NCBI RefSeq assembly: GCF_001306915.1
Contig: NZ_LJTC01000001.1
Span: 283,887-347,886, forward strand
From: Pseudoalteromonas lipolytica
GTDB taxonomy: Bacteria; Pseudomonadota; Gammaproteobacteria; Enterobacterales; Alteromonadaceae
DNA: 64,000 nucleotides
Direction: 5' to 3'
Shown here: positions 17,358 to 28,547 of the stretch, piece by piece
Position numbering within the stretch: the stretch's first letter is position 1
Layout of the letters: each line of letters opens with the position of its first letter
Program-made: the position numbers and the translations under genes
Notes under the pieces: generated by a model
Database searches by the model: none
Told to the model about the DNA's origin: nothing
The model's input: the letters and a program-made list of their open reading frames with translations, nothing else

Positions 17358-18935
17358 ATGAGCAAAGACATTCACGATTCACGAATTCTCATTTTAGATT
17401 TTGGTTCGCAATACACACAGTTAATCGCACGTCGTATACGTGAGATTGGTGTTTACTGTGAGCTATGGGCATGGGATGTAACTGAAGAGCAAATCCGCGA
17501 ATTTAATCCACAAGGTATTATTTTGTCGGGTGGCCCTGAGTCTACAACACTTGAAAACAGCCCACGTGCTCCTGAGTATGTATTTAACGCAGGCGTTCCA
17601 GTACTTGGTATTTGTTACGGCATGCAAACAATGGCAACGCAACTAGGTGGTAGCGTTCACAGCTCTGATAAGAAAGAGTTTGGTTATGCGCAAGTTGAAA
17701 AAGTAGGTAACTGTGCGTTATTCGATGCTATCGAAGACCACATTACTGACGGCGGTGCAGGCGTACTTGACGTTTGGATGAGCCATGGCGATAAAGTGAT
17801 GGAAGTGCCAGAGACTTTCAAAACAACGGCTAAAACTTCAACATGTCCACATGCTGCAATGTCATGGGAAGAAAAACGTTTTTACGGCGTACAGTTCCAC
17901 CCAGAAGTAACTCATACTCACCAAGGTTTACGTTTACTTGAGCGCTTCGCGATTGATATCTGTGGCTGTGAAAAGCTATGGACACCAGCAAAAATCATCG
18001 ACGATGCGATTGAGCGTATCAAGGAAACTGTAGGTGATGACGAAGTTATCTTAGGCTTATCAGGTGGTGTTGATTCATCTGTTGTTGCCATGCTTATTCA
18101 CCGTGCAATCGGCGACAAGCTAACGTGTGTATTCGTTGATAACGGTCTTCTTCGTTTAAACGAAGGTCAGCAAGTTATGGATATGTTCGGCAACAAGTTT
18201 GGCCTAAACATTGTTAAAGTAGATGCTGAAGATCAATTCTTAGCAGACTTAGCAGGTAAGTCAGACCCAGAAGATAAGCGTAAAGCGATTGGTCATACCT
18301 TCATTAAAGTATTCGATGAGCAAGCTAAAAAGCTGAAAAGCGCTAAATGGTTAGGTCAAGGTACTATCTACCCAGACGTAATCGAATCTGCTGCATCAGC
18401 AACAGGTAAAGCACACGTAATCAAGTCTCACCACAACGTAGGTGGTTTACCAGACGATATGGAAATGGGTCTTGTTGAGCCTTTACGTGAGCTATTCAAA
18501 GATGAAGTACGCAAAATTGGTCTTGAGCTTGGCCTACCATACGACATGCTTTACCGTCACCCATTCCCGGGTCCTGGTTTAGGTGTTCGTGTACTTGGTG
18601 AAATCAAGAAAGAGTACTGTGACTTACTACGTCGCGCAGATGCTATCTTCATTGAAGAGCTACACAAAGCTGAGCTTTACCACAAAGTAAGTCAAGCCTT
18701 CACGGTATTCTTACCAGTTAAATCGGTAGGTGTAATGGGTGATGCGCGCAAATACGACTGGGTTGTATCACTACGTTGTGTAGAAACAATCGACTTTATG
18801 ACGGCACGTTGGTCACACTTACCTTATGAGTTCTTAGGTGTGGTTTCTAACCGTATCATCAACGAAATCGATGGTATCTCACGTGTTGTTTACGATATTT
18901 CAGGTAAGCCACCGGCAACAATCGAGTGGGAATAA
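17358..18935 (+). CDS. guaA: GMP synthase (glutamine-hydrolysing)
   Basis: 525 residues, cytoplasmic. The class I glutamine amidotransferase domain has the nucleophile elbow GICYGMQ with Cys86 and the His-Glu pair in QFHPEVTH. The ATP-pyrophosphatase domain has the P-loop [11 protein letters not shown], and the C-terminal dimer domain holds the XMP-binding lid ([16 protein letters not shown]). It converts XMP, ATP and Gln to GMP. Second gene of guaBA; the 100-bp gap to guaB contains two hairpins. A strong terminator follows. Confidence 0.97.
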   Translation: MSKDIHDSRILILDFGSQYTQLIARRIREIGVYCELWAWDVTEEQIREFNPQGIILSGGPESTTLENSPRAPEYVFNAGVPVLGICYGMQTMATQLGGSVHSSDKKEFGYAQVEKVGNCALFDAIEDHITDGGAGVLDVWMSHGDKVMEVPETFKTTAKTSTCPHAAMSWEEKRFYGVQFHPEVTHTHQGLRLLERFAIDICGCEKLWTPAKIIDDAIERIKETVGDDEVILGLSGGVDSSVVAMLIHRAIGDKLTCVFVDNGLLRLNEGQQVMDMFGNKFGLNIVKVDAEDQFLADLAGKSDPEDKRKAIGHTFIKVFDEQAKKLKSAKWLGQGTIYPDVIESAASATGKAHVIKSHHNVGGLPDDMEMGLVEPLRELFKDEVRKIGLELGLPYDMLYRHPFPGPGLGVRVLGEIKKEYCDLLRRADAIFIEELHKAELYHKVSQAFTVFLPVKSVGVMGDARKYDWVVSLRCVETIDFMTARWSHLPYEFLGVVSNRIINEIDGISRVVYDISGKPPATIEWE

Positions 18936-18979
18936 TCCACTGTAAGCTAGTCACTTGTACTGAATATTTATAAAGACAC

Positions 18980-19010
18980 AAAAGCCCGCTTTTTTGAAGC
19001 GGGCTTTTGT
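18980..19010 (+). terminator. Rho-independent terminator after guaA
   Basis: AAAAGCCCGCTT-ttttg-AAGCGGGCTTTT, a 12-bp stem with A-rich and U-rich flanks; it could work in both directions and also stops the monooxygenase transcript coming from the right. Confidence 0.9.
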
Positions 19011-19021
19011 TATTTAGACGG

Positions 19022-20152
19022 TTAGCATTTGGTGTGAGTTAAGTCTAGTCCTTGCATATAGAGTTGACTGAGTTGATCTGCGGATATACTTGGTGCATCT
19101 GTGGTTGAATGAGATGATTGTTGAAAGATATGCTGAGCTATTAGTCTACCAATGTTTTGGGCGCTGGAGGTTTTATGAATACGAGTTTCATATAGCTTTT
19201 TCAAAATAACATTGAGGCTACATCCTGTCTTAAATAATTGAGCTAGGTGCCAAACATCTTCAAGCGCTTGGCTAGCACCTTGCCCCGATGTGGGTAAGGA
19301 AGCATGTGCAGCATCTCCAATAATAATGAGATTCTCCTTGTGCCAATAGGAGAGTGGGTCAATATCATGTACAAATATGCGTTTTAAACTGCGTGGGTTA
19401 TAGTTATTAAGTACCTGCTGAACTGTTTTAGGCCAATCCTGAAAACGCTCATGCATCTCTTCAAACCACTGCTTTATTGGTCTTGTATTATCAAGGTCAC
19501 TAGGCCATGCCGCAGCCCAGTAACAACATTGATTTGCAACGGGTACTATACCAAAACGCTCATTATTATCTCTAAAATCATGAATTGTCTGCTCAAAAGG
19601 ATTCAGATCAATTTCACAGGTGCCTATTATATTTATGAAGCCGTGGTATTTAGTTGGTATAGGTACTTTATACATATACTCTCGTGCTTTCGAATTCATT
19701 CGTCCATCGCAGCCCACCACAAGATCAAACTTATCTTTTAATTGCGCAATGTCTTGAGTATTGATGGTTTGATTGAAGTGAATAGTGGCATCCAGTTTCT
19801 CTAGTCGCTCAGCGAGTATCTTTATTAAGTCACGACGTAATATGCTAATAGTTGGAAAGCCACACAGAGAGTTTAGTGTTTGAATGTTAAACTCACCCCG
19901 TTGAGTGCCTTGTTTATCGTACTGCCGCATAGCAACTGGCAGACCACCATATTGGGTGAAATCATCTAATAGACCCAACTGTTTAAGCACAAAGGTCGCA
20001 TTAGGCCATAACGTAACACCGGCACCGATTGTAGAAAAGCTATTGTTTCTTTCGAATAATGTGACCTTGATGCCTTGTTTTCTTGCAAATATCGCTAAAG
20101 CAAGGCCTGCAACTCCCGCACCTATAATGGCTATATGTTTAACTGAACTCAT
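19022..20152 (-). CDS. FAD-dependent aromatic monooxygenase (PHBH fold)
   Basis: 376 residues, soluble. The Rossmann GxGxxG (IIGAGVAGLALAIFARKQG) binds the ADP part of FAD. The mid-protein VGCDGRMNSKAR is the DG motif, and IIGDAAHASLPTSGQGA near residue 280 binds the flavin ribityl. This is the salicylate/kynurenine hydroxylase group of class A flavoprotein monooxygenases, which hydroxylate aromatic or polyketide-like rings with NAD(P)H. The substrate cannot be read. It is divergent from a LysR gene 101 bp away, the usual layout for a substrate-induced catabolic or detox enzyme and its activator. Confidence 0.85.
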   Translation of the reverse strand: MSSVKHIAIIGAGVAGLALAIFARKQGIKVTLFERNNSFSTIGAGVTLWPNATFVLKQLGLLDDFTQYGGLPVAMRQYDKQGTQRGEFNIQTLNSLCGFPTISILRRDLIKILAERLEKLDATIHFNQTINTQDIAQLKDKFDLVVGCDGRMNSKAREYMYKVPIPTKYHGFINIIGTCEIDLNPFEQTIHDFRDNNERFGIVPVANQCCYWAAAWPSDLDNTRPIKQWFEEMHERFQDWPKTVQQVLNNYNPRSLKRIFVHDIDPLSYWHKENLIIIGDAAHASLPTSGQGASQALEDVWHLAQLFKTGCSLNVILKKLYETRIHKTSSAQNIGRLIAQHIFQQSSHSTTDAPSISADQLSQLYMQGLDLTHTKC

Positions 20153-20253
20153 TTAAATATCCTAGTTGCTAAGAAAAAAATGATTGTTACTGATCTACTA
20201 AATAGGATAAATATGGTAATTTTGGTTTGTAAATCCCATTTGATGAGATAGTT

Positions 20254-21156
20254 TTGATAAGCAATATTGAATTACAGTGGCTTCTAAGCTTCCAAAAAGT
20301 ATATGAACAATTAAGTATTAAGCGGGCCGCTGAGCTCAGCCAAATTCCAAAATCAAATGTGAGTCGTCATGTTGCACTTTTAGAACAAGCGTTGAATGTA
20401 AGATTATTGGAACGTACGACACGAAAAATGGTTGCAACAGAAGCGGGGGAACTTCTTTACCAGAACTTAACTCCGTTGCTTGTTGCGATGGGGGATGTTT
20501 TACAAGAAAGCTATCAAAGTAATGATTTAGTTTCCGGCCACTTAAAAGTCATTACGCCTGATTTGCCGTTTTTGGCGGACGCTATAGCTGAGTTTTGTCA
20601 TAAATACCCTAACATTCAGTTAAGTTGTGATACTCAGCTTAATCCCGAAGAGGGGCTATTAGAAGGATTTGATATAGTAATACGTTTTGGGCGAGGCCCA
20701 GTGGAGGATTCTGGATGGGTTGCAAAAGAGCTCGTTCGTTGGCCAAGTTGTGTCGTAGCTTCTCCTAGTTTACTAGATAAACATCCTAAACCAAATTCAA
20801 TGACTGAACTCGTTAAGCTTCCCTGTATTACAAGCCTATCAGTTCTACAAGGCATGCCATGGAAATTCAAACGAGCTGGCACGGTTAACGTTTCATCTCG
20901 TTATAAAGTAAATAGTGGACATATGGCAAAGTCAGCTGCCCTTAAAGGGTTAGGTTTTGCGATACTCCCTTATGACGCGTGCAGACAAGAGTTAGAGGAA
21001 GGACTGTTAATAAAAATAGATTCCCTAGCTGATGAGCCTGAAGATTTAGTTTTGTACGCTTTTTATTCTGGGCGTCGATATCCGTTCAAAAAAGTAAAAG
21101 CATTTCTTGAGTACCTGCAACTTGTGATTCAGCAACACTATCTTTCAGATGAGTGA
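20254..21156 (+). CDS. LysR family transcriptional regulator
   Basis: 300 residues. The start is TTG at 20254 with GATGAGAT upstream; no in-frame ATG fits. The N-terminal winged helix (LLSFQKVYEQLSIKRAAELSQIPKSNVSRHVALLEQALNVRLLERTTRK) is followed by a periplasmic-binding-like effector domain starting ~residue 92. It belongs to the AaeR/DmlR-like LysR branch by the SNVSRHVALLE helix. The divergent monooxygenase is its probable target. A widely spaced inverted pair, ATATCCTA at 20157-20164 and TAGGATA at 20203-20209, lies in the shared promoter region and may be its site. Confidence 0.85.
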   Translation: MISNIELQWLLSFQKVYEQLSIKRAAELSQIPKSNVSRHVALLEQALNVRLLERTTRKMVATEAGELLYQNLTPLLVAMGDVLQESYQSNDLVSGHLKVITPDLPFLADAIAEFCHKYPNIQLSCDTQLNPEEGLLEGFDIVIRFGRGPVEDSGWVAKELVRWPSCVVASPSLLDKHPKPNSMTELVKLPCITSLSVLQGMPWKFKRAGTVNVSSRYKVNSGHMAKSAALKGLGFAILPYDACRQELEEGLLIKIDSLADEPEDLVLYAFYSGRRYPFKKVKAFLEYLQLVIQQHYLSDE

Positions 21157-21323
21157 AGCTATTTAAATTATTATAACTGTGTTTGGCTCTTTTAATTATC
21201 CGCAGATAACTTGGGTATGTTTAAAATGAGCTTTGATAGCTTGCTAATTCGTCGTTTTGTTTATTTAAGAAGCAGTTAAACTAAAAACTGTGTTTTTTTA
21301 CTTTACCTTTGAAAAAAGCTCTA

Positions 21324-21329
21324 TATAAT
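21324..21329 (+). promoter_or_regulatory. -10 element of the tRNA-Trp promoter
   Basis: Perfect TATAAT 14 bp before the mature tRNA 5' end, with TTTACC (21302-21307) 16 bp upstream as a poor -35. Confidence 0.55.
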
Positions 21330-21342
21330 TCGTCGTCATTGC

Positions 21343-21419
21343 AGGGGCGTAGTTCCAATTGGTAGAACAGCGGTCTCCAAAACCGACGGTTGGGAGTTCG
21401 AATCTCTCCGCCCCTGCCA
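21343..21419 (+). tRNA. tRNA-Trp (anticodon CCA)
   Basis: Complete cloverleaf: acceptor AGGGGCG pairs with CGCCCCT, the anticodon loop is TCTCCAAA, the T arm holds GTTCGAATC, and CCA is genome-encoded. It is the only Trp tRNA in the window and stands alone upstream of the holD-like gene. Confidence 0.97.
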
Positions 21420-21487
21420 TTTCTTCCTTCTTTACTTTAATCGCAAATCTTCCTATATTACTTGCTCTTAATCATGATTGAGTTGTT

Positions 21488-21790
21488 ATGAATCCAAGTT
21501 ACGCTGCGATATTCTCTGTACAATCTTTAGAGTTAAATCAACACTATCGAACTGCGCCTGATACTTCTGGCGAACAGATACCAAACACTCAACAAGAAAC
21601 ACTGACGCTACCGTTACAGTTTCACCAAGACCTCGAAAAAGCATTTGCGCCGTTAGTTATTACCCAAATCGTTAAAGCAACGAGTATTAGCTGGCAAGAG
21701 GGCTGCTTAGGCTTACCAAGCGATAAGCTGAATGGCGAACAGAAAAAACAACTTTGGTCTTTAATCGGTGAACAACTTGATAAGCTTTAA
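21488..21790 (+). CDS. Putative DNA polymerase III psi subunit (HolD-like)
   Basis: 100 residues, soluble, no recognisable motif. The call rests on position: in E. coli and relatives holD sits directly before rimI and overlaps it, as here (23-bp overlap). The C-terminal half (APLVITQIVKA, then KKQLWSLIGEQ) loosely parallels the E. coli psi pattern PLVTDVLRAL and ALWQQI. Psi links the clamp loader to SSB through chi. HolD is poorly conserved, so this is plausible but unproven. Confidence 0.45.
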   Translation: MNPSYAAIFSVQSLELNQHYRTAPDTSGEQIPNTQQETLTLPLQFHQDLEKAFAPLVITQIVKATSISWQEGCLGLPSDKLNGEQKKQLWSLIGEQLDKL

Positions 21791-22223
21791 ACCTGTAGAT
21801 GCAACCTATATTAGCCAGTTAATGGCTATCGAAAACGCCTGCCATAGTCACCCTTGGACAGAGAAAACCATGCTGTCGTGTTTAGCTGGGCGTTATTTTA
21901 ACCTGGCCGCTTTTCAAGGTGATGAGATGCTAGGTTTTTATATCGGTGAACAAGCGGGCCCAGATTACACTTTAATGGATATTTGTGTTGCGCCGAAGTA
22001 CCAAGGGCAGGGCATTGCTAAGCAGTTGTTAAATGCCTTTATTGAGCACGGCGAGCAGCACCAAGCCGAAAACCTATTTTTAGAAGTGCGTGAGTCTAAT
22101 GCACCCGCTATTGGCCTGTATGAAAGTGCTGGCTTTTCACATATGTCGGTGCGCAAGAACTACTATCCAACCGCAACAGGCAATGAAGACGCTATTTTGA
22201 TGGGGATGAGCTTTAGTCTTTAA
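21768..22223 (+). CDS. rimI: Ribosomal protein alanine N-acetyltransferase RimI
   Basis: 151-residue GNAT protein. The GTG at 21768 is used, inside the end of the preceding gene; such coupling is normal for holD-rimI. The acetyl-CoA motif A (DICVAPKYQGQGIAKQLL) matches the R/QxxGxG/A signature. The family-typical features are HPWTEKTM near the N-terminus and the C-terminal ESAGFSHMSVRKNYYP. It acetylates the N-terminal alanine of ribosomal protein S18. The 3' end overlaps the stop of the histidine kinase gene on the other strand. Confidence 0.88.
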   Translation: MNNLISFKPVDATYISQLMAIENACHSHPWTEKTMLSCLAGRYFNLAAFQGDEMLGFYIGEQAGPDYTLMDICVAPKYQGQGIAKQLLNAFIEHGEQHQAENLFLEVRESNAPAIGLYESAGFSHMSVRKNYYPTATGNEDAILMGMSFSL

Positions 22224-24874
22224 GATGCTTCTTCAAGGGCATTGATAAGTGCATCGTAGCATTGCTCTACCTGATCAGTTTGATTACTGCGTAGCGCATT
22301 TTCAAGCTGACCCGCAGTCTTGTGAATAGCTTCAAAACTAAAACACCCCGCACTGCCTTTTAAGCTGTGTGCTAATGAACGTAGCGCTTCCCATTCTTTA
22401 GCACGATACAACTGCACGACTTGGCTTAAATAATCAGGTAGTTTTGAGCGATAGTTGTCGTTAATTTGTTGGAACTTCTCACTTTTCAGTAAGTTTTCCC
22501 ACTTGTTTTGACTGTCTTTTTCGATATGCAAGTAGCTTACAAGTACTTGCTCTAGGGCATCTTTGTCGATTGGTTTGGCGAGTGCTTCATCACAGCCCGC
22601 TTCAATATAGGTATCAACATCAGTCTTCATTACATTGGCCGTAAGCGCAATAATAGGGCCATCATAGGCTGCGTGACGTAGCATTTGCGTTGCTTCTAAG
22701 CCGCCCATGACTGGCATCTGCATATCCATGATGATCAGCTGATAATCATTAACTAATGCCATTTCTACTGCTTCTGCACCGTTTTTCGCGATGTCAGGCT
22801 CAAGTCCCCAGGTTTGTAACAATAGTTTGATCAGCAACTGGTTATCTGGGTTATCTTCGGCCACTAGTATATTGGCATCAAAGCTATTCGCTGCGAATGA
22901 AAGCTGAACGTCTTTACTTGGTGAGAGTTGCTCGTAGCTATGAATAAACGCCTCTGCTTGTAACTGCTCAGCGTTTAAATGAGCAGCAACTTGTATGGTA
23001 AAACAACTGCCGTTTCCAGGTTCACTAATAAGCTGTACATCACCGCCTAGCAACTGGGCTAAGTTCTTTGAAATACACAAACCAAGACCTGTACCGCCAA
23101 AGCGGCGAGTTGTCGTCGCATCGGCTTGTTCAAACGGTTTGAATACCCTTTCAACCTCACGCTCTGACATACCAATACCTGTGTCTTGAATCGCAAACTC
23201 TAAATGTTGTTTATTGCTGTTGTAGCTAATATCAATCGAGATGCTGCCTTTCTCAGTGAACTTAACTGCGTTGCTGGCAATATTGATCAAGATTTGTTTT
23301 AAACGTGTGGTATCGCTATTAATGGTTTTGGGTACTGGTAGTTGGTAGTTAATATTAAATGTAAGTTGTTTTTCATTAGCCAGTGGGCGAATAATTGAAT
23401 CAATATCATGTATAAGCTGCACTACATTACATGGTCCGCGTTCAACGGCGAGTTTTTCAGCTTCTATTTTTGATAAATCAAGAATGTTGTTAATAAGCTC
23501 AAGCAAGTGCTTAGAGTTACGTAAAATAGTGCTTAAATGCTGTTCATCATTTACCGCATCTTTGTTGTGCAGAAGTTGCTCTGTAAAGCCCATAATTGCG
23601 GTAAGTGGAGTACGAATTTCATGACTCATATTCGCTAAAAAGCGACTTTTCAGTTGGTTTGCTTGTTCAGCTTGCGCAATGGCTACTTCTAGCTTGCTGT
23701 TCATTGCTTCGAGTGCTTTCGTTCTGCTCTCTACTTTTTCTTCTAGGTGATGTTTATATTCTTCAAGCTCGTCTTGGTAATGACGAATTTGGTTCACCAT
23801 GTGATTAAAATCGTTGAAAAGCACGCCTACTTCATCGTTTGTGTGGGCTGGCAAGTACACAGATAAATCACCATCACCAACCCGATGACTTGCCGCACCT
23901 AATAGTTCAACTGGGGTTAGCAGTAAGTTGCGTACCACAATATAGATAAGAATAGGCAGCGAAATCACAGAAATAATAACTATAAGTGCTGTGATTAAAC
24001 TAATGGCTTTACCTGACTGGTAAAGTAAATCTTTAGGGGTGGTTGAGATCAAATAATCGCCATCAGTCATTTCAACTGCGTAAATTATGCGTTCTTCTTT
24101 ATCAATACTTGAAAGTTCGATATTGGCAAGTTTGCCGTAGTTAGCGAGTTGTTTAATTTGCTCAAGCTCATATTCACTTAAATAATTGCCGCGTAAGTCA
24201 TAGTCGGAGCTAAATAAAATCTGCCCCTTAGTCGTTAAAAATAAATTTAGCGTGTTATTAAATGGTGCTTCTAGAATACTAGCATTCAATATTGATGGTT
24301 CTACATGCACAACAATAAACCCCAGTTGCTGCGGCTGTTTTAAGTAGTAATCAATATTATAAATGGGGTGCACAAAGTAGAGGCTAGTAGAGCCATCTTC
24401 TTTGGGGATCATGAATTGTTGCTGGCGTAAATTCGATTGTAGCACTTGCTCAAAAAACGGGTAACTTTTAGGTGCTGGAGTTAATTGACTTGAATAAAAT
24501 GCATCGCTTTTACCGTCTGGGGCAACATAATTAATGCTAACAATATCTGGGTAAGCTTCTGAATAGCTTGCAAATACATTCATCAACTCGCCAAGACGTT
24601 CAATGTATTGGTTTTTTGAGTCAGGTTCGCGGGCTAAAAAGTCTGCTAATACAGGAGAGGTTGAGAGTAGCTTAGTAATCGAGTGAAATGAGTCAATGTA
24701 ATTAAAGATTTTTTGTTGCTGTTGCTCAACAAAGCGACTGACAATAAGTTCAGCTTGTTTTTTTGTTGAATTGGTCACATTTGTTAATGTAAAGCCACCT
24801 AAAAACAACAAAGGTAAGATCACTAATGGTGTGATATACCACAATAATCGAATACTGAGCTTACTGGTTTTCAT
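22220..24874 (-). CDS. Hybrid sensor histidine kinase with REC and Hpt domains
   Basis: 884 residues. Order: TM1 (~residues 9-30); a periplasmic sensor of ~260 residues, probably double Cache (INYVAPDGKSDAFYSS, LYFVHPIYN); TM2 (~290-315); HAMP; a short coiled coil; HisKA with H418 in MSHEIRTPL; HATPase (NAVKFTEKG, DTGIGM, GGTGLGL); receiver with D717 in MDMQMPVMGG; and Hpt with H836 in AHSLKGSAG. This is a full His-Asp-His relay in one chain that must pass phosphate to a separate response regulator, and none is adjacent. The ligand is probably a small periplasmic molecule. Confidence 0.92.
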   Translation of the reverse strand: MKTSKLSIRLLWYITPLVILPLLFLGGFTLTNVTNSTKKQAELIVSRFVEQQQQKIFNYIDSFHSITKLLSTSPVLADFLAREPDSKNQYIERLGELMNVFASYSEAYPDIVSINYVAPDGKSDAFYSSQLTPAPKSYPFFEQVLQSNLRQQQFMIPKEDGSTSLYFVHPIYNIDYYLKQPQQLGFIVVHVEPSILNASILEAPFNNTLNLFLTTKGQILFSSDYDLRGNYLSEYELEQIKQLANYGKLANIELSSIDKEERIIYAVEMTDGDYLISTTPKDLLYQSGKAISLITALIVIISVISLPILIYIVVRNLLLTPVELLGAASHRVGDGDLSVYLPAHTNDEVGVLFNDFNHMVNQIRHYQDELEEYKHHLEEKVESRTKALEAMNSKLEVAIAQAEQANQLKSRFLANMSHEIRTPLTAIMGFTEQLLHNKDAVNDEQHLSTILRNSKHLLELINNILDLSKIEAEKLAVERGPCNVVQLIHDIDSIIRPLANEKQLTFNINYQLPVPKTINSDTTRLKQILINIASNAVKFTEKGSISIDISYNSNKQHLEFAIQDTGIGMSEREVERVFKPFEQADATTTRRFGGTGLGLCISKNLAQLLGGDVQLISEPGNGSCFTIQVAAHLNAEQLQAEAFIHSYEQLSPSKDVQLSFAANSFDANILVAEDNPDNQLLIKLLLQTWGLEPDIAKNGAEAVEMALVNDYQLIIMDMQMPVMGGLEATQMLRHAAYDGPIIALTANVMKTDVDTYIEAGCDEALAKPIDKDALEQVLVSYLHIEKDSQNKWENLLKSEKFQQINDNYRSKLPDYLSQVVQLYRAKEWEALRSLAHSLKGSAGCFSFEAIHKTAGQLENALRSNQTDQVEQCYDALINALEEAS

Positions 24875-25025
24875 GACCTAAATTGACATCCCTCCGTGCA
24901 ATTTATCAATAGTATGCGTTACAACTTGATTACACAAGCCTAGCAAAAAAGTGAACAACGAAAATACCCAACTAAAAGGGAGTAATTACTCGCAATCGCT
25001 GCTTTTTTGGCTAAGACAAACAAGG

Positions 25026-25031
25026 TATAAT
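25026..25031 (+). promoter_or_regulatory. Candidate -10 box for prfC
   Basis: TATAAT followed by TGCTC, about 95 bp before the prfC start. The -35 region is only T-rich, so this is tentative. Confidence 0.35.
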
Positions 25032-25125
25032 GCTCGGCAATTCTATTTTATTTTTACAGTGCGCACCGAGCTTTATAATTTATAAGGCAGTTAAGTGCGC
25101 TTTGTTATGACTAAAAGCAGCTTAC

Positions 25126-26709
25126 ATGTCTAATTTAACTACCGAAATTAATAAACGACGCACCTTTGCGATCATCTCGCACCCGGATGCGGGTAAAACC
25201 ACGATTACAGAAAAAGTTCTGTTATTCGGACAAGCGATTCAAAAAGCGGGTACCGTAAAGGGTCGTGGCTCAAACCAGCACGCAAAATCAGACTGGATGG
25301 AAATGGAAAAAGAACGTGGTATCTCGGTAACTACGTCTGTTATGCAATTTCCTTACAATGAGCGTCTAGTTAACTTACTTGATACTCCGGGACACGAAGA
25401 CTTCTCTGAAGATACTTATCGTACACTGACTGCGGTTGACTCATGCCTAATGGTCATCGACGCAGCGAAAGGTGTTGAGGATCGTACTCGTAAATTAATG
25501 GAAGTAACACGCTTACGTACCACACCTATCGTAACTTTCATGAATAAGTGTGACCGTGATATTCGTGATCCAATGGAGTTATTAGACGAAGTTGAAACTG
25601 AGCTAAACATTGCCTGTGCGCCGGTAACTTGGCCGATTGGTTGTGGTAAAGAGTTTAAAGGTGTGTATCACATCCACCGTGAAGAAACGATTTTGTATAG
25701 CACAGGTCAAGGCCACACAATTCAAGAAGTTCGCGTTATCAAAGGTTTAGATAATCCTGAGCTTGATACTGCGATTGGTAGCGAACTTGCTGAGCAGCTT
25801 CGTGAAGAGCTAGAGTTAGTAATTGGTGCATCACACGAGTTTGATTTAGATCTGTTCTTAGCGGGCGAACTATCACCAGTCTACTTTGGTACAGCACTTG
25901 GTAACTTTGGTGTTGACCATGTTCTTGATGGCTTAACTGAGTGGGCTCCTGCGCCATTACCACGCGAAACAGAAGACCGCCAAGTTGCTGCAACAGAAGA
26001 TAACTTCTCTGGCTTCGTATTTAAAATCCAAGCGAACATGGACCCTAAACACCGTGACCGTATCGCCTTTATGCGTATTGTATCTGGCAAATATAGCCAA
26101 GGTATGAAGATGAACCATGTGCGTATTGGTAAGCAAGTGAGTATTTCTGATGCGGTAACCTTTATGGCTGGTGATCGTGAGCGAGCGCAAGATGCTTACG
26201 CAGGTGACATCATTGGTTTACATAACCACGGTACAATTCAAATTGGTGATACCTTCACGCAAGGTGAAAAAATGAAGTTTGGTGGTATTCCTAACTTCGC
26301 ACCAGAATTATTCCGTCGTATTCGCTTAAAAGATCCATTAAAACAAAAGCAATTATTAAAAGGCTTAGTTCAGCTATCTGAAGAAGGTGCTGTGCAAGTA
26401 TTTAGACCGCTTATTAATAACGACCTTATCGTTGGTGCGGTCGGTGTACTACAGTTTGACGTAGTTGTTGCGCGCTTAAAAGCAGAATACAACGTTGATG
26501 CGATTTACGAAGGTGTGAGTGTTAACACTGCACGTTGGGTAAGCTCAGACGATACCAAAAAGCTTGAAGAGTTTAAGCGTAAGTGCGAAAGCAACTTAGC
26601 GCTTGATGGTGGCGATAACCTTACTTATATCGCGCCAAGCCGTGTAAACCTAAACTTGTCGATGGAACGCTATCCAGACATCAAGTTTAACCACACGCGC
26701 GAAAACTAA
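25126..26709 (+). CDS. prfC: Peptide chain release factor 3
   Basis: 527-residue translational GTPase: P-loop AHPDAGKTT type ([18 protein letters not shown]), switch [13 protein letters not shown]3 DTPGHEDF, G4 NKCD, and the RF3-specific C-terminal domains ending in [12 protein letters not shown]. It recycles RF1 and RF2 from the ribosome after peptide release and takes part in post-peptidyl-transfer quality control. It has a 251-bp leader with a TATAAT box. The upstream sensor kinase is divergent. Confidence 0.97.
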   Translation: MSNLTTEINKRRTFAIISHPDAGKTTITEKVLLFGQAIQKAGTVKGRGSNQHAKSDWMEMEKERGISVTTSVMQFPYNERLVNLLDTPGHEDFSEDTYRTLTAVDSCLMVIDAAKGVEDRTRKLMEVTRLRTTPIVTFMNKCDRDIRDPMELLDEVETELNIACAPVTWPIGCGKEFKGVYHIHREETILYSTGQGHTIQEVRVIKGLDNPELDTAIGSELAEQLREELELVIGASHEFDLDLFLAGELSPVYFGTALGNFGVDHVLDGLTEWAPAPLPRETEDRQVAATEDNFSGFVFKIQANMDPKHRDRIAFMRIVSGKYSQGMKMNHVRIGKQVSISDAVTFMAGDRERAQDAYAGDIIGLHNHGTIQIGDTFTQGEKMKFGGIPNFAPELFRRIRLKDPLKQKQLLKGLVQLSEEGAVQVFRPLINNDLIVGAVGVLQFDVVVARLKAEYNVDAIYEGVSVNTARWVSSDDTKKLEEFKRKCESNLALDGGDNLTYIAPSRVNLNLSMERYPDIKFNHTREN

Positions 26710-26770
26710 TACGCTAAGTCTGCTTCAAATTTAAGTGCCCGTACAGCGGGCCATAAAGGTAAAAATTACA

Positions 26771-28513
26771 ATGAATATTCGTACTCTTTTAATCGACAAA
26801 GCAATTGCTGCTATGGTTGCAGCAGGGTTACCTGAAGACACTAATCCAGCGGTAACACAAAGCACACGTCCACAGTTTGGTGATTATCAAATCAATGGCG
26901 CAATGGGCGCGGCTAAAAAATTAAAATCAAACCCGCGTGAACTTGCACAAAAAATTATTGATAACCTAGACCTTGCAGATATCGCAGAAAAAACAGAAAT
27001 CGCGGGCCCTGGTTTTATCAACATTCACTTAAAGCCTGAGTTTTTATCAGCTAGCTTAAAAGCAGCAAACGAAGACGAAAAGCTAGCAGTTGCGCCACAT
27101 GCAACAGCACAAAAAGTAGTTGTTGATTACTCATCACCTAACCTTGCTAAAGAAATGCACGTAGGTCATTTACGTTCAACCATCATTGGTGATGCGGTTG
27201 TTCGTGCCCTTGAGTTCCGTGGTGATGAAGTTGTTCGTCAAAACCACATGGGTGACTGGGGGACTCAGTTTGGTATGTTAATCGCGCACTTAGAAGATCA
27301 AATCAACCAAGGTGTAGACTTAGAGTCTGTAGCGCTGGCCGATCTTGAAACCTTCTACCGTGATGCGAAAAAACGCTTTGATGATGAAGAAGGGTTTGCC
27401 GACAAAGCCCGTAATTACGTTGTTAAATTACAAAGCGGCGACGCACACTGCGAAAAGCTGTGGAAGTTATTCATCGCCACTTCTGTAAAGCATTCTGAAG
27501 AAGTTTATAAGCGTCTAAACGTAACACTTACGCAAGATGATATCATGGCAGAAAGTGCTTACAACAGTGAACTTGCAAACATCATCGCACTATTGAAAGA
27601 CAAAAATATTGCTGTTGAGTCTGATGGCGCACAAGTGGTGTTCTTAGACGAGCTTGCTAACAAAGACGGCGAGCCTTCAGTGTTTATCGTACAGAAATCA
27701 GGTGGTGGTTTCTTATATGCGACAACTGACTTAGCTGCTTGTGATTACCGTTCAAATAAATTGGGTGCTGATCGCATCTTAATCTTTGTAGATGCACGTC
27801 AAAGCTTACACTTCAATCAAGTTGAGCTAACCGCACGTAAAGCAGGTTTATTACGTGATGAAACAAGTTATGAGTTCTGCCCATTCGGCACCATGATGGG
27901 TGAAGACGGTAAGCCATTCAAAACACGTACTGGCGGTACCGTTAAGCTTGCTGATTTACTTGAAGAGTCAATCACTCGTGCCGCAGCTAAACTAGCTGAG
28001 CGTGAGTCAGACTTAAGCGACGAAGAGCGTAGCGAAATTGCCCGTAAAGTAGGTATTGGCGCAGTAAAATATGCGGATCTTTCTAAGCACCGTACTAGCG
28101 ACTATATCTTCAACTGGGACACAATGCTGAGCTTTGAAGGTGCTACAGCGCCTTACTTACAATATGCATATACACGTGTTCGCAGTATCTTCCGTAAATC
28201 AGGTATTGATGCGGCGTCATTAACAGCAGACGTTGCAATCAACGAGCCGCAAGAAAAAGCGCTGGCACTTAAACTTCTTCAGCTAGAAGAAGTACTCGAT
28301 CTAATGATCAGCGAAGCGACACCGCACGTATTATGTGGATACCTATACGAACTAGCAAGCCTATACATGACGTTCTACGAAGCATGCCCAGTTCTAAAAG
28401 AAGGCGTAGAGCCAAGTGTTCGTGACAGCCGTTTAGTACTGTGTAATTTGGTTGCGAAGACACTGCACTCAGGGTTGGATCTTTTAGGTATCGAAGTCAT
28501 GGAGCAAATGTAA
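26771..28513 (+). CDS. argS: Arginyl-tRNA synthetase
   Basis: 580 residues from the ATG at 26771 (AAAGGT upstream; the 12-residue extension to 26735 is not family-like). The N-terminal Add-1 domain is followed by the class I HIGH motif as [12 protein letters not shown]. The KMSKS equivalent is the degenerate [12 protein letters not shown], normal for bacterial ArgRS. The C-terminal anticodon-binding helices end in [10 protein letters not shown]. It charges tRNA-Arg, including the four ACG copies at 49.2-49.7 kb. It is followed by a repeat-rich gap. Confidence 0.97.
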   Translation: MNIRTLLIDKAIAAMVAAGLPEDTNPAVTQSTRPQFGDYQINGAMGAAKKLKSNPRELAQKIIDNLDLADIAEKTEIAGPGFINIHLKPEFLSASLKAANEDEKLAVAPHATAQKVVVDYSSPNLAKEMHVGHLRSTIIGDAVVRALEFRGDEVVRQNHMGDWGTQFGMLIAHLEDQINQGVDLESVALADLETFYRDAKKRFDDEEGFADKARNYVVKLQSGDAHCEKLWKLFIATSVKHSEEVYKRLNVTLTQDDIMAESAYNSELANIIALLKDKNIAVESDGAQVVFLDELANKDGEPSVFIVQKSGGGFLYATTDLAACDYRSNKLGADRILIFVDARQSLHFNQVELTARKAGLLRDETSYEFCPFGTMMGEDGKPFKTRTGGTVKLADLLEESITRAAAKLAERESDLSDEERSEIARKVGIGAVKYADLSKHRTSDYIFNWDTMLSFEGATAPYLQYAYTRVRSIFRKSGIDAASLTADVAINEPQEKALALKLLQLEEVLDLMISEATPHVLCGYLYELASLYMTFYEACPVLKEGVEPSVRDSRLVLCNLVAKTLHSGLDLLGIEVMEQM

Positions 28514-28547
28514 TCTGCTTCGTGTAGTTCGCTTTGACTGCGTTGTC

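Noticed and set aside
19905..20156. 83-codon plus-strand frame opposite the monooxygenase start
   Set aside because: Antisense shadow with no SD; it would also block the LysR/monooxygenase promoter region.
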